Part shown: positions 35,539 through 43,233 of the stretch, in pieces | Layout of the letters: each line of letters starts with the position of its first letter | Position numbering within the stretch: position 1 is the first letter of the stretch | Assembly (NCBI GenBank): GCA_029561195.1 | Contig: JAKQJK010000077.1 | Coordinates: 1 to 43,843, forward strand | From: Pseudomonadota bacterium | Lineage (GTDB): Bacteria > Pseudomonadota > Gammaproteobacteria > Burkholderiales > Burkholderiaceae_C | Direction of reading: 5' to 3' | Length of the DNA: 43,843 nt | Notes under the pieces: model-generated | What the model was told of the DNA's origin: nothing | Database searches by the model: none | The model's input: only the letters and a program-made list of their open reading frames with translations | Translations under genes and position numbers: made by a program

Positions 35539-36732
35539 CTAGAGCAGTTCGCGCATCAGCTGTAATTGCGCCAGCGCCAAGTCGCCCGCGTGTTTGGCCA
35601 GACCCGGTTGAAACCACTCATCTGCCTCCGCTTTCGAAACCGAGGCACGCACGGCATCGATATTTCCCCGCATGCGCTGAGCATCAACCTGCAAACCTGG
35701 AAGAGCTTGCGCCAGCGCACGTGCGCTGCCGTGAGCTGATATGACCAGTTGCGGCCATTCGGCCAGCTCGGCCTGCCAGGCACCCAGTGCACGTTCATGC
35801 TCCTGCGGCATCACGGCCAGCAGGGCCGCTACCCGCTGGGGGACACGCTGGGATGCCGCAATGGCCACCATAGAAGCCACCGGGTTGTGCTTGTGCGGCA
35901 TGTTGGACGGCCCGCCACGGCCCGGCTCCACCGGCTCGGCCACTTCGCCCACTTCAGCTTGGCTCATTAGAACGATATCCCGTGCAATTTTCCCCAGGCT
36001 ACCCGTCAACAAACCCAGCTCACAACCCAAAGCCACCCATTCATCGCGCTGGGTATGCCACGACACTGGAGGCGCAGTCAGCTTCAGGTCTGCCGCCATC
36101 AATTCACTGACGCGCGCACCTTTGCCATTCATAGCCGACAGTGTGCCCACCGTACCACCCAGCTGCAATTTCAAGGCGTTTGGCCGCGCAACGTGTAGTC
36201 GCTGCAGGCTGCGTTGAAGCGGTGCGGCCCAGACCACACATTTAAAACCAAAGCTGGTCACAGACGCGGGCTGCATAAGCGTACGCGCCAGCATAGGGGT
36301 ATGTGCATGAAGAGTTCCCAGTTCCAGCAATGCATTCACTGCCTTGCGGACATCGGCCTCGATCAAGTCCAGCGCGTCGCGGGTTACCAGAGCCATGGCC
36401 GTATCAATCGCATCCTGGCTGGTGCACCCGAAATGAACGTGTGCCACAGCAGCCGGGTTGAACAAACCCACCGTTTCCTTCAGGCTTTTTACCAGCGGAA
36501 TGGCCAGGCTGCCGGCACGTGCGCTTTCACGCACCACCTTGGCCGTGTCGAACAGATCGACTTTGCAGGTTCCGATGATCGATTGGGCGGACGACTCGGG
36601 AATCAGCCCGACCGCCGCCTGAGCCCTGGCCAACGATGCTTCAAACTGGAGCATCGCCTGCACAAACGAACGATCACCAAACGCCTGCAAGCCTTCAGAT
36701 GAGGACAGGAAACCCTCGAAGATACTGCTCAT
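35539..36732 (-). CDS. pcaB: 3-carboxy-cis,cis-muconate cycloisomerase-like lyase (PcaB type)
   Basis: A 397-residue member of the fumarase/aspartase superfamily. The signature loop is GGPSNMPHKHNPV at 273-285. Other family regions are HVHFGCTSQDAIDTAM near 98-113 and TLMQPASVTSFGFK near 151-164. Similarity and context favour PcaB, which cyclises 3-carboxymuconate in the protocatechuate branch of the beta-ketoadipate pathway; adenylosuccinate lyase is less likely because of the loop sequence. It starts 3 bases after the stop codon of the dehydroshikimate-dehydratase-like gene and is the last gene of the module read leftward. The protocatechuate dioxygenase genes are not in the window. Confidence 0.85.
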   Translation of the reverse strand: MSSIFEGFLSSSEGLQAFGDRSFVQAMLQFEASLARAQAAVGLIPESSAQSIIGTCKVDLFDTAKVVRESARAGSLAIPLVKSLKETVGLFNPAAVAHVHFGCTSQDAIDTAMALVTRDALDLIEADVRKAVNALLELGTLHAHTPMLARTLMQPASVTSFGFKCVVWAAPLQRSLQRLHVARPNALKLQLGGTVGTLSAMNGKGARVSELMAADLKLTAPPVSWHTQRDEWVALGCELGLLTGSLGKIARDIVLMSQAEVGEVAEPVEPGRGGPSNMPHKHNPVASMVAIAASQRVPQRVAALLAVMPQEHERALGAWQAELAEWPQLVISAHGSARALAQALPGLQVDAQRMRGNIDAVRASVSKAEADEWFQPGLAKHAGDLALAQLQLMRELL

Positions 36733-36735
36733 GAA

Positions 36736-37629
36736 TCAACGTCGCAGCCGGATTTGGTTGGGCAGGGGCACAGAACGGCGCAACACGCCCTCACCCAGCC
36801 ACAAGGCCGACCGACGCGCGCGCTGGGCAACAGTAGCTAGCGGCATCTGCTGGTAGTCGTCGTTGAACACTTCAAAACTATAGTCACCTCGGTAGCCCAT
36901 CTGGTGCAACTTAAGTGTGAGTTCGGCCAGCGCTTCGCTGTGAACGCCCTCGCCAGGAAAAACGCGGAACGTACGGGCCGTGCTGATGCGCTCTTCCACC
37001 GTCTTAATCTCGTTCCACATGAAATCAGCCAGTTGCACCAGAAAAATCTTGTCGGGGTCCAGCATTTCCAGCTCGTCCAGTGGGGTCTTGGTGGCGAACA
37101 TATGGAACGAATCAAATCCCAGCCCGAGGTTAGGCATGTCGGCCTGAGAGATGATGTCCCATGCCTGCGGAAACTCGTTGATGGTGCGGCCCCAGGAAAG
37201 GGCTTCAAACGCAATCTTGATGTTCATCGGAATCGCCAGCATGGCCAGCTTGCGCAGGTCACGCACCAACGCTGATGTTTCACCAGTGGCGTGCGTAGAC
37301 GTTGAAGAACACGCAAGCATCACGCCACAACCCAGGGCATGGCACATCTCCAGCATCGACTTGGCGATGTCGATCTTGTATTCGTGCAAGTGACCCGACA
37401 AACCTTCAAAGTCGCGTAGCACCTGGAAACCGGTCACACGCAGGCCACTGTCCTTGACTTCCTGCACCGCAGCCTGCCAGCCATTGGGGTGCTGAACAAG
37501 ATCCCGCGCCAGCAGCATCACCTGAGAAAAACCAGCATCGCGAATCGCATCCAGTTTGCCCTTGAGCGGACCTGCCAGCGAGATGGTGTCCATCCCGAAA
37601 TCGTCAATATTGCCTTCGAACTGACTCAT
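36736..37629 (-). CDS. 3-dehydroshikimate dehydratase-like xylose-isomerase-fold protein (stand-alone QuiC N-half)
   Basis: A 297-residue TIM-barrel protein of the sugar-phosphate isomerase/epimerase family. The pattern of likely metal ligands Glu142 (AFEALSWG), Asp173 (GFDSFH), Gln199 (LVQLAD) and Glu253 (SFEVFND) corresponds to that of the dehydratase half of P. putida QuiC1 as I recall it. Shared stretches are FQVLRDFEGL, ALSWGRTINEFPQAWDI, FPGEG and EVFNDDYQQ. The reaction would turn 3-dehydroshikimate into protocatechuate. In QuiC1 this half is fused to an HPPD-like VOC domain; here the VOC protein is a separate gene 6 bases upstream. It lies between that gene and pcaB in a minus-strand module with a shikimate-type dehydrogenase. 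Confidence 0.83.
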   Translation of the reverse strand: MSQFEGNIDDFGMDTISLAGPLKGKLDAIRDAGFSQVMLLARDLVQHPNGWQAAVQEVKDSGLRVTGFQVLRDFEGLSGHLHEYKIDIAKSMLEMCHALGCGVMLACSSTSTHATGETSALVRDLRKLAMLAIPMNIKIAFEALSWGRTINEFPQAWDIISQADMPNLGLGFDSFHMFATKTPLDELEMLDPDKIFLVQLADFMWNEIKTVEERISTARTFRVFPGEGVHSEALAELTLKLHQMGYRGDYSFEVFNDDYQQMPLATVAQRARRSALWLGEGVLRRSVPLPNQIRLRR

Positions 37630-37635
37630 GCTGGT

Positions 37636-38526
37636 CTAGCTCCGCTCGTCATGGACCAACTCAAACATCACGCTGCCCATTACTGTGCGGGTCAGAGCAC
37701 CACGCGAATCGAGCTGCGCGCCCTTGGACGCCACAAACTCAACACCACGTTGCCGCAACTGCGCCACTGTCGCCTGTACGTCCGGCGTACCCAGCCCCAT
37801 GCGTTGTAGACACTCGTCGTCCTCCACATCCAGCACACCCGGCTCGGGTTCAATCAGCTGCAGGTAGAAACTGTTGCAAGGGCTGCGCAGAATCCGGCCT
37901 TTGGGCAGAATACCAAAACGCTCTTCTGCGGGCAAAGCAGAGAAGCCAAACAGGGCTGAATAAAACTCGGTCCAGTCTTCGGTTCGATCGTTGCCGATGT
38001 ACTGGACAATACCGAAGAAATGTAGGCCCGCAATCGCTGGGGGGCGTTGGTCCACCGTGGGGATGGGCGTGAAGTCCACGTCGTAGATGGAGAACTCTTT
38101 GTGGCGGTCCACAAAGTAGATGCGACTGGTGCCCACACCATGAACTGCCGGAATATTCAACTCCATCACTTCCACGTGCACAGGCACAGCCCAGGCTCCG
38201 CGCTCCAGCGCCCGACGGTATGCTGCCCCCGCATCACGCACACGCAGCGCAACGGCGGCAATCACCGGCTTTTCGGTCAACGCGGTTCCACTGGAATGTG
38301 CGTTGACGATTATGTTGATGTCCCCTTGGCGGTACAACAGTACCTCGCGCGAGCGATGACGCGCTACGGGCCGGAAGCCCATGGTCTCCAGCACCTGCCC
38401 CAGTGCCTGGGGTTTGGACGTGGCGTATTCGATGAACTCGATGCCTTCCAGCCCCAGTGGGTTGGGACCTTCAACGATTTCTTCGCGGTCTGCAACGACG
38501 GTGCGGGCCATGTTATTTGCATTCAT
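37636..38526 (-). CDS. HPPD-like VOC-fold protein (stand-alone QuiC C-half), with an altered metal ligand
   Basis: A 296-residue protein with two vicinal-oxygen-chelate repeats, similar to 4-hydroxyphenylpyruvate dioxygenase and to the C-terminal half of fused QuiC1. Of the three expected metal ligands in the second repeat, His169 (GLHFFGIV) and Glu289 (VMFELVHDE) are present. The middle one, normally His in a VQHIAF-like motif, is Arg242 (CLQRMGLGTPDV), read clearly from a CGC codon. True HPPD activity is therefore doubtful. It may be a structural or regulatory partner of the dehydratase encoded next. AGGGA lies ahead of the ATG at 38526. The livF gene ends 40 bases upstream. Confidence 0.8.
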   Translation of the reverse strand: MNANNMARTVVADREEIVEGPNPLGLEGIEFIEYATSKPQALGQVLETMGFRPVARHRSREVLLYRQGDINIIVNAHSSGTALTEKPVIAAVALRVRDAGAAYRRALERGAWAVPVHVEVMELNIPAVHGVGTSRIYFVDRHKEFSIYDVDFTPIPTVDQRPPAIAGLHFFGIVQYIGNDRTEDWTEFYSALFGFSALPAEERFGILPKGRILRSPCNSFYLQLIEPEPGVLDVEDDECLQRMGLGTPDVQATVAQLRQRGVEFVASKGAQLDSRGALTRTVMGSVMFELVHDERS

Positions 38527-38566
38527 CTTGTTGTTTCCCTATTCAATCGTCAAAAGTGCAGCCAGG

Positions 38567-39307
38567 TCAGACCGTCGCTGCCACCGGTGTGGCATGCGCG
38601 CCACCCAGAAACAAACGCTCAATGTTCGGGTCAGCCAACAATTCGGACGCCGGCTTTTGCAGCACCAGCCGACCGGACTCCAGCGCAATCGCTTCATCTG
38701 AGATTTTGAGCGCACTTTTGACATTTTGCTCCACCATCAGTACGGTGGTGCCCTGGTCCGCCAGTTTGCGTAGCAACCTGAAGACGTCCTGTACCACCAG
38801 GGGCGACAAGCCAATGGACGGCTCGTCAATCAGGATAACCTTGGGCCGCAACAACAGTGCCCGGCCAATCTCCAGCTGCTTCTGCTCGCCACCTGACAGT
38901 GCAGACGCCATGGAATTCATCCGCTGCTTCACACGTGGGAAAAACTCCAGTACTTCAGGGATGCGCTCGTGCGTGGTTTTCATGCCTAGCGTAATACCAC
39001 CCAGTTCCAGGTTCTGGTAAACCGACAGCTGTCCAAACAGGTTGCGACCCTGCGGCACAAAGGCGATGCCTTTGGCGAGCAACTCTTTCTGCGTAGCTCC
39101 CGCGACGCTCTGACCATCCAGCAGAATGCGGCCCTGACGCGGTTTGAGCAGCCCGAACAGGGTTTTTAGAACCGTCGATTTACCTGCGCCATTAGGACCC
39201 AGCAGCAAGGTGATGGAGCCTGTCGCCGCCTTGAAACTCAGGTTGTTCAGGATCATGAAATCCTTGTAGCCCGCCACCACGTCGTCAAATTCAATACAGG
39301 TTGTCAT
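38567..39307 (-). CDS. livF: Branched-chain-amino-acid-type ABC transporter ATPase, LivF
   Basis: A 246-residue ATPase of the HAAT importer class. Walker A is GPNGAGKST, the signature is LSGGEQKQLEIGRAL, and Walker B is KVILIDEPSIGLSPL. It starts at ATG 39307, two bases after the livG stop codon, with GGGAG ahead; an upstream extension would fall inside livG. With LivG it drives the LivHM permease. In this context the cargo is perhaps an aromatic or alicyclic acid such as quinate or shikimate, not an amino acid (inference). Confidence 0.93.
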   Translation of the reverse strand: MTTCIEFDDVVAGYKDFMILNNLSFKAATGSITLLLGPNGAGKSTVLKTLFGLLKPRQGRILLDGQSVAGATQKELLAKGIAFVPQGRNLFGQLSVYQNLELGGITLGMKTTHERIPEVLEFFPRVKQRMNSMASALSGGEQKQLEIGRALLLRPKVILIDEPSIGLSPLVVQDVFRLLRKLADQGTTVLMVEQNVKSALKISDEAIALESGRLVLQKPASELLADPNIERLFLGGAHATPVAATV

Positions 39308-39309
39308 GT

Positions 39310-40065
39310 TCAGGCTCCCAGGTATGCGTCGAGCACTTGTTTGTTGCCGCGAATTTCTTCCGGCGTGCCAATGGCCATCACCTTGCCCTCCACCATCACC
39401 ATGATGCGGTGGCAAAGGTCCATCACAAAGTCCATGTTGTGCTCGATGACGACGAAGCTGCTCTTCTTGGCACCAGCCGGTTGACGGTTCAAATCTTTCA
39501 GCAGCGTACTAATGCCCCCCACCAGGCTGGGATTCACGCCCGCACAAGGTTCATCCAGCAGCACCACATCAGGCTCGCTCATAAACGCCATGGCAATGTC
39601 GACCAGTTTTTGCTGGCCGTAGCTCAGCTCACCGGCTTTCTTGTCAGCCACATGGCGAATGCGAAAGCGATCAATCAGCGCGTCGGCCTTGGCCCCCAAA
39701 CCAGAGTCGCCCGGCGCAAACATGCGGCTGAACATCGTGCCCTGATGCTCCTGCGCAGCCACGATCAGGTTGTCGCGCACCGTCATCTTGCCAAACACCT
39801 GCAGCGTCTGAAAGGTGCGTCCGACCCCCTTGCGATTAAGTTCCATAGGGCCGCACTGGGTGACGTTCTCGCCTTTGAGTTCAATCTGGCCACTGTCGGG
39901 CGTGATCTGCCCGAGCATGCTGTTGAACAGGGTCGTTTTGCCGGAACCATTGGGGCCGATAACGCCAAAAATTTCTCCCGGCTGCACCTCAAAACTCACC
40001 CCACCCACAGCCTGAATCGCACCGTAGGACTTCTTCAGATCGGTTACTTTCAACAGTGCACTCAT
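39310..40065 (-). CDS. livG: Branched-chain-amino-acid-type ABC transporter ATPase, LivG
   Basis: A 251-residue ATPase partner of LivF. Walker A is GPNGSGKTT, the signature is LSYGQQKLVDIAMAF, and Walker B is VVLLDEPCAGVNPSL; the switch histidine lies in VIEHNMDFV. The LivG-specific inserted region RTFQTLQVFGKMTVRDNL is present. The ATG at 40065 overlaps the livM stop codon by 4 bases, so translation is coupled. Confidence 0.94.
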   Translation of the reverse strand: MSALLKVTDLKKSYGAIQAVGGVSFEVQPGEIFGVIGPNGSGKTTLFNSMLGQITPDSGQIELKGENVTQCGPMELNRKGVGRTFQTLQVFGKMTVRDNLIVAAQEHQGTMFSRMFAPGDSGLGAKADALIDRFRIRHVADKKAGELSYGQQKLVDIAMAFMSEPDVVLLDEPCAGVNPSLVGGISTLLKDLNRQPAGAKKSSFVVIEHNMDFVMDLCHRIMVMVEGKVMAIGTPEEIRGNKQVLDAYLGA

Positions 40066-41066
40066 GACGATGTTCCTGACTTGCTAGCTGCCTGCGCAGA
40101 CGCCATGCGAGCTGCACTGGCTTCTTTTGCCTGTTTTTTGGCCTTTATACGGTCTGGCAGACTCAGCAACCCTTCCGGCAGCCAGATCATCAACAGCACT
40201 ACCGCAGCGCCGAACAATGGCAGGTACCAGTCCGCCACACCCGGCACATCGCGTAGCCATTCCGGCACCACCACGCCCACGGCCGCTCCCAGTACGGGGC
40301 CGAGGAAATAACCCGGTCCACCCACCACCACCATCAGGTACATCATGATGGATGCACCCACCGCAAACGGAGCCGGCTCAATGAATTGAACCAGCGACGC
40401 AAACAGACCACCAGCTACGCCAGCATAGGCCGCACCGATGGCGAAGCTCAGCAACGTGTAGTTGCGGATGTCTACGCCCAGACTTTCGGCTCGGATGGGG
40501 TTGTCCCGCAGCGCGGTGAAAGCCTTGCCCCAGGGACTGCGCAGTAAACCCAGCAATAGCACACCCAGCACCACGGCAAATGCCAGCACCAAATAGTAAT
40601 AAGCCAGATTGCCTTCCAGCGAGAAGCCAAACAGTCCAGGGCGAACAATGTTGTTGATGCCAAAGGTGCCACCCGTCAGCCACTCTTCGTTACGCATGAT
40701 CAGCCATGCAGCCGTGTTGAAACCCAGAGTCGCAAACGCCAGATAAATGGTTTGCACCCGCAGCGCAGGGAAGCCCAGGCCCAGACCCACCACAAAGCAC
40801 AGCAGTGCAGCCGCGGGCAACCCCAGCCACCAACTGATACCTGCCTTGAGCATGATGGCCACCGTGTAGGCGCCGATGCCGAAGAAGGCCGCCTGCCCGA
40901 GGGACTTTTGCCCTGCATAACCCACCGTGAGGTTCAGCCCCATGGTGGCGATGACAAAAACCAACCAGTAGGTCAGCAGGTAGATCCCGTAGTTTTTAAG
41001 GAATTGCGGCACCAGCAATAGCAGCGCCGCGCAGACCACCATGGCAATGAGAGCGTTCTTTTTCAT
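40062..41066 (-). CDS. livM: Branched-chain-amino-acid-type ABC transporter permease, LivM
   Basis: A 334-residue inner-membrane permease with eight to ten hydrophobic segments. Family motifs include GLNLTVGYAGQKSLGQAAFFGIGAY near 43-67 and GKAFTALRDNPIRAESLGVD near 180-200. The C-terminal tail after about 310 is hydrophilic (Lys, Ala, Ser-rich). It starts 10 bases after the livH stop codon and overlaps livG. It pairs with LivH to form the channel. Confidence 0.93.
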   Translation of the reverse strand: MKKNALIAMVVCAALLLLVPQFLKNYGIYLLTYWLVFVIATMGLNLTVGYAGQKSLGQAAFFGIGAYTVAIMLKAGISWWLGLPAAALLCFVVGLGLGFPALRVQTIYLAFATLGFNTAAWLIMRNEEWLTGGTFGINNIVRPGLFGFSLEGNLAYYYLVLAFAVVLGVLLLGLLRSPWGKAFTALRDNPIRAESLGVDIRNYTLLSFAIGAAYAGVAGGLFASLVQFIEPAPFAVGASIMMYLMVVVGGPGYFLGPVLGAAVGVVVPEWLRDVPGVADWYLPLFGAAVVLLMIWLPEGLLSLPDRIKAKKQAKEASAARMASAQAASKSGTSS

Positions 41067-41076
41067 GGTGTTCCCC

Positions 41077-41952
41077 TTAGACCTTGCGCTCTTCTTTTTT
41101 GCCCAGCAGACCTTGCGGCTTGAACAGAATCACGATCATGAAGATCACCAGCGCAACCGCGTCCTTGTAAGCTGGCGAAATGTAGGCAGCCGCCAGGTTC
41201 TCGCACACGCCCACGATCAAGCCGCCCAGCAGCGCACCACGCGAGTTGTTGAAACCCCCGATGATGGCGGCAAAGAAGGCCTTGTTGCCCAGGCCTTCTC
41301 CCATGTCAAATTTGGCCAGATAGGTGGGGGTGACCAGCACCGCTGCGGCACATGCCAGCACTGCGTTGATGGCAAAGGTATAAAAAATCATGCGTGGCAC
41401 GTTGATGCCCAGCACCGAGGCGCTCTCGGTGTTTTGCGCCACGGCCTGCATGGCCCGGCCTGTGACAGTTTTGGCCAGAAAAGCCTGTGTTCCAAACACC
41501 AGCAGCAGCGCCAGTACCAGCGTGCCCACATCGGCCAGCGTGATGGTGACACCCGCAATGTTGAATAGCTTGTCTGCAAACAGGCTGGGGAACGGATGCG
41601 CTTCAGCGCTGTACCCGGCGCGCACGCCGTTACGCATGGCGATGCTCAAACCGATGGTAGCCACAACAATCGGCATCATGCCGAACTTGAACAGCGGGTC
41701 CACCAGACCGCGCTTGAACAACCAGCCCAGCACCACCACGGCGACGATGACCGTGAGGCCAAAGCTCAGCAAAAAGGGTGCGCCCATCGAAATGAAACCC
41801 AGCATCACAAACGCTGGCAGCATCACAAACTCACCCTGCGCGAAGTTGATGGTGCCGGCCGCTTGCCAGAGCAGAGTGAAACCCAGCGCCGCCAGCGCAT
41901 AAATGCCCCCGGTGGCTAGGCCACTGAAGAAGAGTTGAAAGAAGTCGGTCAC
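41077..41952 (-). CDS. livH: Branched-chain-amino-acid-type ABC transporter permease, LivH
   Basis: A 291-residue inner-membrane permease. Typical sequences are GLATGGIYALAALGFTLLWQAAGTINFAQGEFVMLPAF near the N-terminus and FFAAIIGGFNNSRGALLGGL near the C-terminus. The start is a GTG at 41952, supported by AGGAG eight bases ahead; an ATG 39 bases further upstream has no ribosome binding site. An intercistronic stem-loop separates it from the binding-protein gene. Confidence 0.92.
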   Translation of the reverse strand: MTDFFQLFFSGLATGGIYALAALGFTLLWQAAGTINFAQGEFVMLPAFVMLGFISMGAPFLLSFGLTVIVAVVVLGWLFKRGLVDPLFKFGMMPIVVATIGLSIAMRNGVRAGYSAEAHPFPSLFADKLFNIAGVTITLADVGTLVLALLLVFGTQAFLAKTVTGRAMQAVAQNTESASVLGINVPRMIFYTFAINAVLACAAAVLVTPTYLAKFDMGEGLGNKAFFAAIIGGFNNSRGALLGGLIVGVCENLAAAYISPAYKDAVALVIFMIVILFKPQGLLGKKEERKV

Positions 41953-41991
41953 GGGGGGTCTCCTGCGGGTAATTTTCCGAGTAAGGAACAC

Positions 41992-42026
41992 CAGCCCGGT
42001 GCCTGCGCGTGGCAGTCACCGGGCTG
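41992..42026 (-). other. Intercistronic stem-loop between livK- and livH-like genes
   Basis: CAGCCCGGTG (41992-42001) and CACCGGGCTG (42017-42026) are perfect 10-base inverses around a 15-base loop, 11 bases after the stop codon of the binding-protein gene. No T-tract follows. A structure at this place probably protects the binding-protein message from 3' decay, or partly ends transcription, so that more binding protein than permease is made. Confidence 0.7.
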
Positions 42027-42037
42027 CATGCACGGCC

Positions 42038-43186
42038 TTACTTCTTGAGCGGGTTCAGCGGTGGCAATACGGCAACCACTTCCTGCTTGCCGTTTTTAAC
42101 TTCAACCAGATAGCTCTCGCGGTCCAGGTCGCCGTTGGCGTCGAAGGTCACATCCATCAACACGCCAGGATATTTGGCAGCGCTGATCGTCAGGCCCTTC
42201 ATGGCTTGAGCCACGGCCTTGCGATCCAGCTTGCCAACCTTGTCGATGGCCGCTTTCATGGTGTATACGCCCACGTAGCCCTTGATGCCGTTGTGATCAG
42301 AGATGTATTTGTAGTCCTGATAGAACTTGGCCTTGAACTTCAGCATCAGCGGGTTGGGCGCATCCACCGTCAGGCCGACGTGGGCCACCGCGCCGTTGGC
42401 GGACTCACCTGCCAGCTCGATCACTTTCTGGCCAGTGAGAGTGGTTTCGCCGATGATGGGCTTGGTCCAGCCCTGCTTGCGCAGTTCGCGCAACGCACGA
42501 GCAGACTCTTCTTCGTTTGAGTAGACAAACAAGGCGTCTGCATTGCTGTTCTTGGCTTTCAGCACGGCAGGCGAAAAGTCCACCTGACCGGCATCGGTCG
42601 AGATCTCGGCTGCGATGGTGGTGCCCGACCCGGCCAGAGCCTTCTTGATCATGTCCAGACCACCCTTGCCGAAGTCATTGTTCACATAAATGACAGCCAG
42701 GCTTTTGGACTTAGTGGCAATGTACTTGGCCACTTTGGGCATGGCGGTTGCCTGCGTGAAGCTGGTGCGGAAGATGTAGGGGTTGCCCTGCTGGGTGATG
42801 CTGGCAGCCTCGCCACCAGTCCAGTTTGGCACTTCTGCGCGACGGCTCTCAGCCATGCTGACCATGATGGAGCCGGAGAACACCGGACCAAAGATGGCGA
42901 ACACATCGTTGTCAATCGCCTTTTGCGTCAGACCCTTGGCCACGCCGGGGTTGCTTTGTGTGTCGGTTGTTACTGTCTCGATCTTCTTGCCCAGAATGCC
43001 ACCGGCTTCATTGATCTCCCTGACGGCCAGCTCGACGCCGTTCTTGAAGTTGGTACCGGCCGATGCGCCGCCGCCAGATAGCTCAACAATGTTGGCGATC
43101 TTGATGGTCGACTGTGCAAATGCACCTCCAGCCGCCGCCATTATTGCGCAGGCAGCTATCATTTTCAGAGTAAATCGTTTTGTCAT
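42038..43186 (-). CDS. LivK-like periplasmic substrate-binding protein
   Basis: A 382-residue periplasmic binding protein of the leucine-binding (PBP type 1) family. A signal peptide covers residues 1 to about 24 (MTKRFTLKMIAACAIMAAAG, ending AFAQ). The mature protein has IKIANIVELSGGGASAGTNF, VELAVREINEAGGILGKKIE, FGPVFSGSIM and VIYVNNDFGKGG, all typical of the class. GAGGAG precedes the ATG at 43186. It is the first gene of the transporter set and lies 35 bases after the shikimate/quinate dehydrogenase gene. The binding protein sets the cargo; aromatic or hydroaromatic acid uptake is inferred from the genes around it, but amino acids cannot be ruled out. Confidence 0.9.
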   Translation of the reverse strand: MTKRFTLKMIAACAIMAAAGGAFAQSTIKIANIVELSGGGASAGTNFKNGVELAVREINEAGGILGKKIETVTTDTQSNPGVAKGLTQKAIDNDVFAIFGPVFSGSIMVSMAESRRAEVPNWTGGEAASITQQGNPYIFRTSFTQATAMPKVAKYIATKSKSLAVIYVNNDFGKGGLDMIKKALAGSGTTIAAEISTDAGQVDFSPAVLKAKNSNADALFVYSNEEESARALRELRKQGWTKPIIGETTLTGQKVIELAGESANGAVAHVGLTVDAPNPLMLKFKAKFYQDYKYISDHNGIKGYVGVYTMKAAIDKVGKLDRKAVAQAMKGLTISAAKYPGVLMDVTFDANGDLDRESYLVEVKNGKQEVVAVLPPLNPLKK

Positions 43187-43207
43187 CTCAGTGTCTCCTC
43201 GGGTGGT

Positions 43208-43233
43208 AAAAAAAGAAAAGGTTACGGGGTAAC
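43208..43233 (-). terminator. Weak terminator-like hairpin after the shikimate/quinate dehydrogenase gene
   Basis: On the minus strand GTTAC-CCC-GTAAC (43221-43233) forms a 5-bp stem that includes the dehydrogenase stop codon and is followed by CTTTTCTTTTTTT. The stem is short, so it would attenuate rather than stop transcription into the transporter genes. Confidence 0.4.

Noticed and set aside
36825..36850. Possible fourth copy of the dispersed repeat (GTAGCTAGCGG region)
   Set aside because: Only a short TAGCTA block matches; the rest does not align with the other copies and codes normally in the dehydratase-like gene.
39301..40311. Long open frame (336 codons) on the plus strand across livG and livM
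   Set aside because: It is antisense to two recognised transporter genes; its translation is rich in His, Arg and Ala without domain features.
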